Assembly: GCA_019683805.1 (NCBI GenBank) | Contig: JADGHQ010000021.1 | Location: 1 to 36,971, forward strand | Direction: 5' to 3' | Length of the DNA stretch: 36,971 nucleotides | Source of the DNA: Thermoleophilaceae bacterium | GTDB lineage: Bacteria; Actinomycetota; Thermoleophilia; Solirubrobacterales; Thermoleophilaceae | Part shown: piece by piece, positions 7,228 through 14,534 of the stretch | Position numbering within the stretch: position 1 is the stretch's first letter | How the letters are laid out: the number at the start of each line of letters is the position of its first letter | Program-made: the position numbers and the translations under genes | Notes under the pieces: model-generated | What the model saw: the letters and a program-made list of their open reading frames with translations, nothing else | Database searches by the model: none | Told to the model about the DNA's origin: nothing

Positions 7228-8628
7228 GTGACCGCCAAGTCGAAGACGCTGTGGGCCTTCGCGCTCAGCTCCGTCGCCATCTTCATGACCATGCTCGACA
7301 ACCTCGTCGTCATCACCGCGCTGCCCGTCATCAAGCGGGAGCTCGGCGGCGGGATCGAGACGCTCGAGTGGACCGTCAACGGCTACACGCTCACCTTCGC
7401 GGTCCTTCTGCTCACCGGCGCCGCGCTCGGCGACCGCTTCGGCCGACGGCGCATGCTCGCCCTCGGCCTGGGCGTGTTCACCCTGGGGTCGGCCGCAGCG
7501 GCGCTCGCTCCCTCGATCGAGCTGCTGATCGCGTCTCGCGCCGTCCAGGGCATCGGCGGCGCGATCGTGACACCGCTGACGCTCACGATCCTGACCGATG
7601 CGGTCCCCGCCGAGAAGCGCGGACTCGCCCTCGGCGCCTGGGGTGGCGTAGCCGGCCTCGCGATCGCCCTCGGCCCGCTCGTCGGCGGCGCCGTCACCGA
7701 GGGAATCGCGTGGCAGTGGATCTTCTGGCTCAACGTCCCGCTCGGCGCGCTCGCGCTGCCGCTCGTGCGCACGAGGCTGGCCGAGAGCTACGGCCCCGAC
7801 GGGCGACTCGACCTGCCCGGACTCGCGCTCGCGAGCGCCGCGCTGCTCGGGATCGTGTGGGCGCTCGTGCGCGGCAACGGCGCCGGCTGGACCAGCCCCG
7901 AGGTGATCGGCGCAGCCGTCGTCGGGGTCGCTGCGCTCGCCGCCTTCGTCGCCTGGGAGCTTCGGGCGCCGGCGCCGATGCTGCCGATGCGCTTCTTCGG
8001 CAGCCGCGCGTTCGCCGCCGCGAACGCGGCCTCGCTGGCGATGTACGCCGGGATGTTCGGCTCGGTCTTCCTCCTCACCCAGTTCCTGCAGCTCGTGATG
8101 GGATACAGCCCGCTCGAGGCCGGCGTTCGCACGCTCCCCTGGACGGCGATGCCGCTCGTCGTCAACCCCGCCGCCGGCGCGCTCTCCGACAGGATCGGTG
8201 GGCGCCCGATCATGGCCTTCGGGCTCATCCTCGACGCGATCGCGTTCGGGTGGATGGCGGCGATCGTGGCGCCGGACACCCCGTATGCGCAGCTCGTGCC
8301 GGGGCTCGTGCTGGCAGGCATCGGCACGGCGGCCTTCTTCGCCCCGGTCGCCAATGTCGTCATGGCAGCCGTGCGACCCGAGGAGTCCGGCCAGGCATCC
8401 GGCGCCACCAACGCGATCCGCGAGATCGGCGGCGTCCTCGGCGTCGCCGTCCTGGCCGCGGTGTTCGCGAGCCGGGGCGACTACGGGACGCCGACCTCCT
8501 TCGTGGCCGGCTTCACGCCCGCCCTGACGATCGGCGCCGCCATCGTCGCCGTCGGGGGCGGCGTCGCGCTGCTGATCCCGCGCCGCCGCGCCGCCGTCTC
8601 GCTCGAGGCGGCCGCCCAGGCCGCCTGA
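7228..8628 (+). CDS. DHA2-family (EmrB/QacA) MFS exporter
   Basis: This 466-aa exporter has the 14-helix drug:H+ antiporter-2 layout. Motif A (GDRFGRRRM) lies between helices 2 and 3, and the antiporter motif C region reads LGPLVGG. The segment WQWIFWLNVPLG is typical of the family. It would export a toxic or signalling compound using the proton gradient. The GTG start at 7228 is supported by AGAGGAGA about 7 nt upstream. It is divergent from the LAL regulator, with 128 bp between the two starts. A strong hairpin follows its stop. The substrate is unknown. Confidence 0.9.
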   Translation: MTAKSKTLWAFALSSVAIFMTMLDNLVVITALPVIKRELGGGIETLEWTVNGYTLTFAVLLLTGAALGDRFGRRRMLALGLGVFTLGSAAAALAPSIELLIASRAVQGIGGAIVTPLTLTILTDAVPAEKRGLALGAWGGVAGLAIALGPLVGGAVTEGIAWQWIFWLNVPLGALALPLVRTRLAESYGPDGRLDLPGLALASAALLGIVWALVRGNGAGWTSPEVIGAAVVGVAALAAFVAWELRAPAPMLPMRFFGSRAFAAANAASLAMYAGMFGSVFLLTQFLQLVMGYSPLEAGVRTLPWTAMPLVVNPAAGALSDRIGGRPIMAFGLILDAIAFGWMAAIVAPDTPYAQLVPGLVLAGIGTAAFFAPVANVVMAAVRPEESGQASGATNAIREIGGVLGVAVLAAVFASRGDYGTPTSFVAGFTPALTIGAAIVAVGGGVALLIPRRRAAVSLEAAAQAA

Positions 8629-8647
8629 GCGAACGCCTCCATGCTGC

Positions 8648-8676
8648 CGAGCGGCGCCCGAGCAGGGCGCCGCTCG
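8648..8676. terminator. Bidirectional GC hairpin between convergent genes
   Basis: A perfect 12-bp stem (8648-8659 with 8665-8676) and a 5-nt loop sit in the 55-bp gap between the convergent exporter and SDR genes. There is no T tract on either strand. The position suits a terminator for both genes. Confidence 0.6.
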
Positions 8677-8683
8677 ACGGCGC

Positions 8684-9445
8684 CTAGTCGATCAGCGCGC
8701 CGCAGCTGATGTTGACGGTCGCCGCGGTCATGGTGCGCGCCCGGTCGGAGGCGGCGAACGCGGCCGCAGCGCCCACGTCCTCGAGCGTCGCGGCCCGCCC
8801 GAGCATCGTCGCCTTCTCGATCCCTTCGACGATCGCCTCGCGCCGGTCGCGGTCGAAGTCCGGGGGGAGCGTCTCGGGCACGCCGCCCGTGCGCAGGGTC
8901 ACGACGCGCACGCCGTGCGGCCCGAGCTCGGCGGCCAGCTGCCGCCGCATCGCCTCGATGGCGTGGAGCGCGACCTGGAAGCCCCCGATGTAGTGGTCGC
9001 GCAGCGGGTCGCCCGCCCCGCCGAACGCCAGGATCACGCCCGATCGCTGCCGGATCATGTGGCGGGCGGCCGCCCGCGAGGTCAGGAACGTCGTCCTGAC
9101 GGCGGTCACGATCGGCCGCTCGAAGTCCTCGAGCTCCATCTCCGCGAGCGGCGTCCCCTGGACGTCCCCGTACGAGATCAGGTTGAAGGAGATGTCGACG
9201 CTCCCGGCCTCGCGGGCCACGGCAGCGGCGTGCTCGTCGACCGCCTTCCCGTCGAGCGCGTCGACCTGCGCGGTCTCGGCCGCTCCCCCCGCGGAGCGAA
9301 TCGCTTCGGCCACCTCCTCGAGCTTCTCCCGCGTGCGGCCGGCGAGGAAGACCCTCGCCCCCTCGCGGGCGAACGCCCGGGCGACCGCTCCGCCGACCGC
9401 GCCACCGCCTCCGTAGATCACGGCGTTCTTGCCGTCGAGCAACAC
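8684..9445 (-). CDS. SDR-fold protein lacking the canonical catalytic residues
   Basis: This 253-aa protein has the short-chain dehydrogenase fold. The N-terminal dinucleotide-binding region is YGGGGAVGGA (11-20), AGRT follows strand 2, and the C-terminus has the family-typical SDRARTMTAATVNISCG. The active site is degenerate. The usual YxxxK is replaced by IGGFQ (153-157) in the same register, no Lys is present there, and the catalytic Ser region reads ILAFGG. NNAG is replaced by NLIS. Similar actinobacterial SDRs with GGFQVAL seem to form a subfamily, so the loss may be functional rather than decay. The GTG start at 9445 follows AGGAGG with a 7-nt spacer. It faces the MFS gene convergently. 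The reaction, if any, is unknown. Confidence 0.85.
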   Translation of the reverse strand: MLLDGKNAVIYGGGGAVGGAVARAFAREGARVFLAGRTREKLEEVAEAIRSAGGAAETAQVDALDGKAVDEHAAAVAREAGSVDISFNLISYGDVQGTPLAEMELEDFERPIVTAVRTTFLTSRAAARHMIRQRSGVILAFGGAGDPLRDHYIGGFQVALHAIEAMRRQLAAELGPHGVRVVTLRTGGVPETLPPDFDRDRREAIVEGIEKATMLGRAATLEDVGAAAAFAASDRARTMTAATVNISCGALID

Positions 9446-9608
9446 CTCGAAACCTCCTGCTTGTCGGATTCCGTCGTCTATGACCTCCGGAGGTCGCGGG
9501 GCTCATCGGTCCGCTCGGGCCGGCGACCCCTGGGCGGCTTCGGCCGCGGGCCGGCTCGCGAGGCCGGTCGGCGTCGCGGGGGTGGGGCTCCGGTGTGCTC
9601 GCGGGGGC

Positions 9609-9680
9609 CTAGCGCTCCACGATCGGGCGGACTTCCACCGCGCCGCCCATCGCCGTGTCCGAGACGAGGCGACGGCGGAG
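9609..9680 (-). pseudogene. Possible 3' fragment of a YCII-domain gene
   Basis: In the minus-strand frame ending with TAG at 9609, the last 16 codons read DTAMGGAVEVRPIVER, which resembles the C-terminus of YCII-related proteins (a GGxVEVRPI type of ending). An in-frame stop at 9681-9683, which is also the HxlR stop, leaves no room for the domain. This could be the tail of a deleted gene, or chance. The rest of 9446-9608 holds only GC-rich inverted repeats such as 9551-9567. Confidence 0.25.
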
Positions 9681-10166
9681 TCAGTCGGCCGGCAGCAGGG
9701 GTTCGGCTCGCTGAGCCTCATTGGCGCCAGGGCCCGGACGCACTCGCAGCTCTTCCGCCTTGATCGGCTGCGAGCAATGCGAGCAGACGAGCCTCGGCTC
9801 GGCGTCATGTCCGCACACGGTGTGAACCGGGACGCGGGGCGGCCCGTTCGCGGCAAGGTGCCGATCGCCCCACTGCATGAGCGCGATCAGCACTGGATTG
9901 ACGTCGAGGCCGCGCCGCGTCGGGACGTACTCATAGGCCTCCGGCTGGTCGCTGTAGCGACGCCGCTCGAGGACGCCGTGGTCGACCAGCGTCTGAAGCC
10001 GGTCGGCGAGGATGTTCGAGGCGATGCCGGTGTTGCGCTTGATCTCCTGAAAGCGTCGGCGCCCGAGCAGCACCTCTCGCATCACGAGAAGGCTCCAGCG
10101 CTCTCCGATGATCGCCAGCGCACCGGCGATCGAGCAGTTCTGGCCGTCGAACGGTCGGTAGGGCAC
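9681..10166 (-). CDS. HxlR-family transcriptional regulator
   Basis: This 161-aa winged-helix protein belongs to the HxlR family. The N-terminal NCSIAGALAIIGERWSLLVM, with a Cys in the usual position, and the FQEIKRNTGIASNILADRL recognition region are typical. The C-terminal extension has CGH and CSHC clusters that could bind zinc. The GTG at 10166 is chosen because the domain begins there and earlier in-frame codons give no family sequence. No Shine-Dalgarno is present, but TATCCT ends 6 nt before it. It is divergent from a DHA2 exporter, and two matching palindromes lie between them, so it probably represses both genes and responds to a compound the exporter removes. Confidence 0.87.
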   Translation of the reverse strand: MPYRPFDGQNCSIAGALAIIGERWSLLVMREVLLGRRRFQEIKRNTGIASNILADRLQTLVDHGVLERRRYSDQPEAYEYVPTRRGLDVNPVLIALMQWGDRHLAANGPPRVPVHTVCGHDAEPRLVCSHCSQPIKAEELRVRPGPGANEAQRAEPLLPAD

Positions 10167-10172
10167 GCACGG

Positions 10173-10178
10173 AGGATA
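10173..10178 (-). promoter_or_regulatory. Candidate -10 element of the leaderless HxlR gene
   Basis: TATCCT on the minus strand fits TANNNT and lies 6 bp before the GTG at 10166. The first operator copy (10189-10203) would cover the promoter just upstream of it. Confidence 0.45.
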
Positions 10179-10188
10179 CCCAAGCTTA

Positions 10189-10203
10189 GTTGCATTTTGC
10201 CAC
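10189..10203. promoter_or_regulatory. Operator copy 1 between the HxlR and MFS genes
   Basis: The 15-mer GTTGCATTTTGCCAC fits the shared consensus GTTGCRTTYTGCMAC and is a near palindrome (arms GTTGC/GCCAC). It lies 23-37 bp upstream of the HxlR start codon and is AT-rich relative to its surroundings. Confidence 0.6.
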
Positions 10204-10220
10204 TCGACTCGGTTAGGGTG

Positions 10221-10235
10221 GTTGCGTTCTGCAAC
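10221..10235. promoter_or_regulatory. Operator copy 2 between the HxlR and MFS genes
   Basis: The 15-mer GTTGCGTTCTGCAAC has perfect arms GTTGC/GCAAC around 5 bp. It differs from copy 1 at 3 of 15 positions and is 32 bp from it, about three helical turns. It lies 23-37 bp upstream of the exporter start codon, mirroring copy 1. Confidence 0.62.
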
Positions 10236-10257
10236 TGTTCTTCGTGGAGGTCTCGTC

Positions 10258-11673
10258 TTGGAGCGTCGGTGGCAGGTTCTCGTCGTTGTCTCGGTCGCGG
10301 TCTTCATGGCCAGCCTCGACCTCTTCATCGTCAACGTCGCGTTCCCCGACATCCGGCGTGACTTCCAGCAGGCGGCGGTCGGGGACATCTCCTGGGTGCT
10401 GAACGCCTACGCGATCGTCTTCGCCGCCTTCCTCGTGCCAGCGGGGCGGTTGGCCGACCGGTTCGGACGCCGGCGCGGTTTCCTCTTCGGGCTGGGCCTG
10501 TTCCTGGTGGGCTCGGCGCTGTGCGGGGCGGCGCCATCGGTCGCGGCGCTCGTCGCCGCTCGCGTCCTCCAGGCGGCGGGCGCCGCGTTCCTGATGCCGA
10601 CCTCGCTGGCGCTCCTGCTGCCGGAATTCCCGCCTGCGCGGCGCGCCGCCGCCATCGGGGTGTGGGCGGCCGTCGGCGGTCTCGCGGCCGCGGCCGGTCC
10701 GCCCCTCGGTGGCGTCCTCGTGACCGCCACCTGGCGACTCGTCTTCCTCGTCAACGTGCCCGTCGGGTTGCTGGCGGCGCTCGCGTCCGGCCGGATCCTG
10801 CGCGAGAGCCGCGAGCTCGGGGAGCGGAGCTGGCCCGACCTGACGGGCACCGCGATACTCGCCGCCGGGGTCGGCTCGCTCGCGCTCGGAATCGTCGAGG
10901 CGCCGAGCTGGGGGTGGGCGGACGCGCGCACGGTGGGCTGTCTCACGGCGGGCGCGATCGCGCTCGGAGCCTTCGGGATCCGCTGCGCCCGGCATCCCTC
11001 GCCCGTGGTCGACCTCGCGATGCTCCGCGTGCGCTCGTTCGCCCTGGCGTGCGCTGCGGCGGCGTTGTTCGCTTCGGCGTTCGGAGCGATGCTCCTCAGC
11101 CTGGTGCTGCTCATGACGGGCGTCTGGCACGTGTCGGTGCTGCGCGCGGGCCTGTGGCTCGCGCCGGGGCCGCTCATGGCGGCCGTGTTCGCGGTGATCG
11201 CCGGTCGGGCGGGAAACCGCCTCGGCGCGCGCTACCTCGCAGCTGCGGGCGGCCTCCTTTTCGCGGCCGGCTGCGCGTGGTGGCTCTGGAGAGCGCAGTC
11301 GAGCGCGTCCTATGCCGCCGAGCTGCTGCCGGGCCTGATGGTGACCGGGATCGGGGTCGGGCTGAGTTTGGCCCCACTGTCGAGCGCAGCCGCCGCCTCG
11401 TTGCCTCCGACCCGCTTCGCCACCGGGGCCGCCGTGCTCGCGATGTCCCGGCAGATCGGCACCGTCCTCGGCATCGCGGTCTTCGTCGCCGTCCTGGGGA
11501 CATCCTCGCCGGGCGCGGTCGCCGCGTTCCACGGTGGCTGGCGGTTCATGATCGTCGCTTCCGCGCTCAGCGCCATCGCTGCGTTCGCCATCGGCGAAGT
11601 CCAACCGCATTCGTCGTCGTCCACCGCCGCGCCCGCGGGCGCGCTCGCGCCTTCGGAGGTCGCCGCACGATGA
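10258..11673 (+). CDS. DHA2-family (EmrB/QacA) MFS exporter, HxlR-linked
   Basis: This 471-aa, 14-helix exporter has motif A (GRLADRFGRRR), motif C GPPLGG and the family start FMASLDLFIVNVAFPDI. The TTG at 10258 is chosen because GGAGG lies about 7 nt upstream and the first helix follows directly. A frame running back to 10222 would add residues encoded across operator copy 2. It is probably a proton-driven drug or metabolite exporter under HxlR control. A short 74-codon frame starts within its stop (ATGA) and a histidine kinase gene converges on it. Confidence 0.88.
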   Translation: MERRWQVLVVVSVAVFMASLDLFIVNVAFPDIRRDFQQAAVGDISWVLNAYAIVFAAFLVPAGRLADRFGRRRGFLFGLGLFLVGSALCGAAPSVAALVAARVLQAAGAAFLMPTSLALLLPEFPPARRAAAIGVWAAVGGLAAAAGPPLGGVLVTATWRLVFLVNVPVGLLAALASGRILRESRELGERSWPDLTGTAILAAGVGSLALGIVEAPSWGWADARTVGCLTAGAIALGAFGIRCARHPSPVVDLAMLRVRSFALACAAAALFASAFGAMLLSLVLLMTGVWHVSVLRAGLWLAPGPLMAAVFAVIAGRAGNRLGARYLAAAGGLLFAAGCAWWLWRAQSSASYAAELLPGLMVTGIGVGLSLAPLSSAAAASLPPTRFATGAAVLAMSRQIGTVLGIAVFVAVLGTSSPGAVAAFHGGWRFMIVASALSAIAAFAIGEVQPHSSSSTAAPAGALAPSEVAAR

Positions 11674-11894
11674 CCGCCTCTGTGCCGGACGAACTCGCCG
11701 CTGTCCGGTCCAGAGCCGCAGCTGCGCCGGATCGTGCTCGGGTCTACGCCGGCACGGGAGCGGTGCAGCTAGGTGATCCTCATGACCATCGAGCGGTTCC
11801 GGTTCGGCGGCGGGCGCCGCCGCGGCGACCAGGCGTCAGGCGGCGCCGGGCGACTCCTCCGGGTCGCGATCTGCGCGCGCAAGCCAGAGCGTGA
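11670..11894 (+). other. Unrecognised 74-codon frame coupled to the exporter stop
   Basis: This frame starts with ATG overlapping the exporter stop as ATGA and reads MTASVPDELAAVRSRAAAAP before becoming Arg/Pro-rich. The first ~38 residues look protein-like. The rest does not, and it runs 59 bp into the convergent kinase gene. It could be the remnant of a downstream operon gene or chance. I do not recognise it, and the 162 bp before the kinase hold nothing else supportable. Confidence 0.2.
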
Positions 11895-13137
11895 CGACCG
11901 GGGGGCTGGGCTCGGTGAGGGCGAGCCGCCCGCCTTCGGCGTGGGCGAGGGCTTGCGCTAGCGCCAGGCCGATGCCATGGCCGTCTCGGGATTCGCGTCG
12001 GCGGCTGAAGACCTGCTCGCCGGCCCCCGCGAAGCCAGGGCCCTGGTCGCCGACGTCGACGGCGAGCCATCCGTCGCTGGCGCGCAGGGTGACGGTCACC
12101 GCGCCGCCGCCGTGGCGGTGGGCGTTGTCGAGCAGCACGTCGAGGATCTCGGCGACGACGGCGGGGGCGGCGCGGGCGGCGCGCTCGCCGGTGCGTCGGA
12201 GGACGCGGAGCGGGCGGCCGGCACTGGCCAGCGGGCCGCGCCAGCGATTCTCGAGATCGTCGAGCAGGGCGGCGAGGTCGGACTCGGCGACAGGGCGCGG
12301 CTCGTCGCGGGCGACGGCCAGCAGCGTGTCGATGGTGGCCTGGAGCCGGTCGACCTGAGCGATGGCGCGCTCCAGCTCGGGCGGCGCGTCGCCGCGCAGC
12401 TCGATCGCCTCGAGCTCGATGCGCAGCGCGGCGAGCGGCGTGCGCAGCTGGTGCGAGGCGTCGGCGCTGAAGGCGCGCTCGCGCGCGATCAGGGCACCCA
12501 GGCGACTGGCGGTGTCGTCGAGCGCCGTGGCGATCTGGTCGGCCTCCCGGACCCCGCCGCGGGGTGCGCGGGCGGCGAAGTCCCCGTCGCCGAGGCGCCG
12601 CGCGGCGGCCGCGAGCCGCTCGAGCGGGCGCGCCAGGCGCCGGCCCAGCAGGGCCGCGGCGATCGCGGCAAGCGCGACGAGGAGCGCCGCCAAGCCGATC
12701 AGCGCCAACCAGGCGCTGTGTGTCGCGCGCGCTGCGGCGGCATCGCTGCGCTCGGCCCGTAGGACGCCGGTCACCCGCTCTCGGGCGAGCAGCGGGACGG
12801 CGGCTACCAGTCGCGGGCCCTGGGCACGGTCGGCGGGCGATCCGGCGCCCAGCGCGGCTCGCACCGGCCCGTCGGCGCGGGCGGGGCCATGGCCGGCGAC
12901 GCGCCGGCCGGCCGTGTCGTACACCGCGAGCCGGTCCCGGCTGACCGGCAGCTCCAGGGGATCGCGACCGGGAGTCCCGATGTCGACGACGCGGGTGGCG
13001 GCGATGGTGTCGCGCTGGAGGCGGAGCAGATCCTCGTTGCGGTAGCTGTGCTTAAGCACGAGCGCCAGCGGCAGCGCGAAGAGGATCACGGCGGCCGCGG
13101 CGACGCCGGCGATCGCGAGCATCAGGCGCTGTCGCAC
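11836..13137 (-). CDS. Two-component sensor histidine kinase (HAMP type)
   Basis: This 433-aa membrane kinase has TM1 at about 7-29, an extracytoplasmic region of about 112 residues, TM2 at about 142-165 and a HAMP linker to about 218. The H-box is FSADASHQLRTPLAAL with His229. The ATPase domain has the N-box LLDNAHRHGGG and glycine boxes DQGPGF and GHGIGLALAQ. It should phosphorylate the regulator encoded just upstream. The GTG start at 13137 overlaps that gene by 16 bp and has GAGG 4 nt before it. An ATG at 13122 forming TGATG is the alternative. The signal is unknown; the adjacent ABC/lipoprotein operon suggests envelope stress or an exported compound. Confidence 0.9.
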   Translation of the reverse strand: MRQRLMLAIAGVAAAAVILFALPLALVLKHSYRNEDLLRLQRDTIAATRVVDIGTPGRDPLELPVSRDRLAVYDTAGRRVAGHGPARADGPVRAALGAGSPADRAQGPRLVAAVPLLARERVTGVLRAERSDAAAARATHSAWLALIGLAALLVALAAIAAALLGRRLARPLERLAAAARRLGDGDFAARAPRGGVREADQIATALDDTASRLGALIARERAFSADASHQLRTPLAALRIELEAIELRGDAPPELERAIAQVDRLQATIDTLLAVARDEPRPVAESDLAALLDDLENRWRGPLASAGRPLRVLRRTGERAARAAPAVVAEILDVLLDNAHRHGGGAVTVTLRASDGWLAVDVGDQGPGFAGAGEQVFSRRRESRDGHGIGLALAQALAHAEGGRLALTEPSPPVVTLWLARADRDPEESPGAA

Positions 13138-13811
13138 GGGACCTCGAGACGGTAGCCGACGCCTCGCAGCGTGGTGATGGCGTCGGGGCCGAGCCGACGG
13201 CGCAGCGCGAGGATGTGGGTGTCGAGCGTCTTGGTCGAGCCGAGCCAGTCGGTGTCCCACACCTCGCGCATGATCCGCTCGCGGGTGACCGCGCGACCGG
13301 CCTCGGCGACGAGCAGCGCGAGCAGATCGAACTCCTTGGGACGCAGGTCGAGCTCGTCGCCGCCTCGCCACGCGCGTCGTGAGGCGCGGTCGACCGTGAC
13401 GTCTCCGGCGCGCAGCGGCTCGTCGGCGCCGGCCGGGGCCGACGCCGCGGCGCGTCGCAGGTGCGCGCGCACGCGCGCGAGCAGCTCGGCCAGGCGGAAC
13501 GGCTTGACCAGGTAGTCGTCGGCGCCGGCGTCCAGCCCGGCGACGACGTCGAGCTCCTGGTCGCGGGCGGTGAGGATCAGGATCGCGAGCTCGGGCCGCG
13601 CGCGGCGCAGGCGCCGGCAGATGTCGATGCCGTCGGCATCGGGCAGGCCGAGGTCGAGGATGACCAGGCTCGTCGTGTCGTCGGCGGCACCGAGCGCCGG
13701 CCCGCCACGGGCGAGGCGCCGGACCGCGTAGCCCTGGCTGTCGAGGACGCGCACGAGGCCCGAGGCGATCGCCTCGTCGTCTTCGACCAGCAGGATGCCG
13801 GAAGGGCTCAC
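13122..13811 (-). CDS. OmpR/PhoB-family response regulator
   Basis: This 229-aa regulator has a receiver domain with acidic pocket Glu10-Asp11-Asp12, phosphoacceptor Asp53 (LVILDLGLPDADG) and Lys103 in LVKPF. The C-terminal winged helix ends in ALRRRLGPDAITTLRGVGYR. The GTG start at 13811 has no good Shine-Dalgarno, but TACCGT (13820-13825) is 8 bp upstream, suggesting a leaderless message. Four GACC half-sites at 11-bp spacing (13856-13892) lie upstream of this promoter and before the divergent lipoprotein/ABC operon. They are the natural candidate for its own binding site. Confidence 0.92.
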   Translation of the reverse strand: MSPSGILLVEDDEAIASGLVRVLDSQGYAVRRLARGGPALGAADDTTSLVILDLGLPDADGIDICRRLRRARPELAILILTARDQELDVVAGLDAGADDYLVKPFRLAELLARVRAHLRRAAASAPAGADEPLRAGDVTVDRASRRAWRGGDELDLRPKEFDLLALLVAEAGRAVTRERIMREVWDTDWLGSTKTLDTHILALRRRLGPDAITTLRGVGYRLEVPCDSA

Positions 13812-13819
13812 GCACCCTG

Positions 13820-13847
13820 ACGGTATCGCCTCCCGCGCGGCTGTCGG
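13820..13847 (-). promoter_or_regulatory. Candidate promoter of the first response regulator gene
   Basis: On the minus strand, CCGACA (13842-13847) and TACCGT (13820-13825) are separated by 16 bp and match -35 and -10 elements moderately. TACCGT is 8 bp before the GTG at 13811, so the mRNA would have little or no leader. The GACC repeats lie directly upstream of this -35, a typical activator position. Confidence 0.45.
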
Positions 13848-13851
13848 CGAG

Positions 13852-13895
13852 GTTTGACCCGGCGTTGACCTGACGCGGACCTCGCGCTGACCGGC
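13852..13895. promoter_or_regulatory. Four phased GACC direct repeats, candidate OmpR-type regulator site
   Basis: GACC begins at 13856, 13867, 13878 and 13889, an exact 11-bp period, within 11-mers resembling CGYTGACCNGN. OmpR-family regulators bind tandem direct repeats spaced one helical turn apart. The array lies in the 132-bp divergent region between the response regulator gene and the lipoprotein/ABC operon, so one site could control both directions. Confidence 0.6.
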
Positions 13896-13943
13896 GCGTG
13901 CGACGGTGCGTGTCGATCGATGTCGGCGTTACTCGGAGGTCTC

Positions 13944-14534
13944 ATGTCCACGCGCACCACGCTGGGTCTCGGGGCGGTCGTCCTGGCGCTTGCCGCAGCC
14001 GGTTGCGGCGGCGGGTCGGCTGCGGGCGGCGGGCAGGCGAGCGCGCCGAACGCGCCGGAGACCAGTCCGCCGGGCGACATCCCGGACAACCAGGCGTACG
14101 TGCGGTACGCGCCGCCCCACGCGGGCTATTCGCTCGAGGTGCCGGAGGGCTGGTCGCGCACGAGGACGGGCGCGGCGGTGTCCTTCACCGACAAGCTCAA
14201 CACCGTGCGCCTCGAGGAGCGGTCGGCTGCGGCCCCGCCGACGGTCGCCGGCGTCAAGCGGACGGTGCTGCCCCAGCTCGCGCGCACCGAGGCCGGCTTC
14301 AAGGCCGGGACCGTGACCACCGTCCGCCGCAAGGCCGGTCCGGCGGTGCGCATCGCCTACCTGGCCCGCGGCAAGCCCGACCCGGTGACGGGCACGGCGC
14401 GCGTGGACGCGGTGGAGCGCTACCTGTTCTTCCACAACGGGCGCGAGGCGATCGTCACGCTGAGCGGGCCCAAGGGCGCCGACAACGTCGACCCCTGGCG
14501 GATCGTCACGGACTCGCTGCGGTGGACGCGATGA
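13944..14534 (+). CDS. Predicted lipoprotein at the head of the ABC operon
   Basis: This 196-aa lipoprotein has the lipobox LAAAGC after a short hydrophobic core, then a Gly/Ala/Ser/Pro linker. The remaining domain contains YSLEVPEGWSRT, a pattern seen in PsbP-like/DUF1795-type secreted proteins, though the match is weak. The ATG at 13944 follows GGAGG with a 4-nt spacer; an earlier in-frame ATG at 13920 has none. Its stop overlaps the ATPase start (ATGA). It could be an accessory or sensing subunit for the ABC system, holding a substrate outside the membrane. The role is inferred from position. Confidence 0.85.
   Translation: MSTRTTLGLGAVVLALAAAGCGGGSAAGGGQASAPNAPETSPPGDIPDNQAYVRYAPPHAGYSLEVPEGWSRTRTGAAVSFTDKLNTVRLEERSAAAPPTVAGVKRTVLPQLARTEAGFKAGTVTTVRRKAGPAVRIAYLARGKPDPVTGTARVDAVERYLFFHNGREAIVTLSGPKGADNVDPWRIVTDSLRWTR

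Noticed and set aside
11807-11823. 6-bp GC hairpin between the second exporter and the first kinase
   Set aside because: The stem is short and such repeats are expected often at this GC content; not enough to call a terminator.
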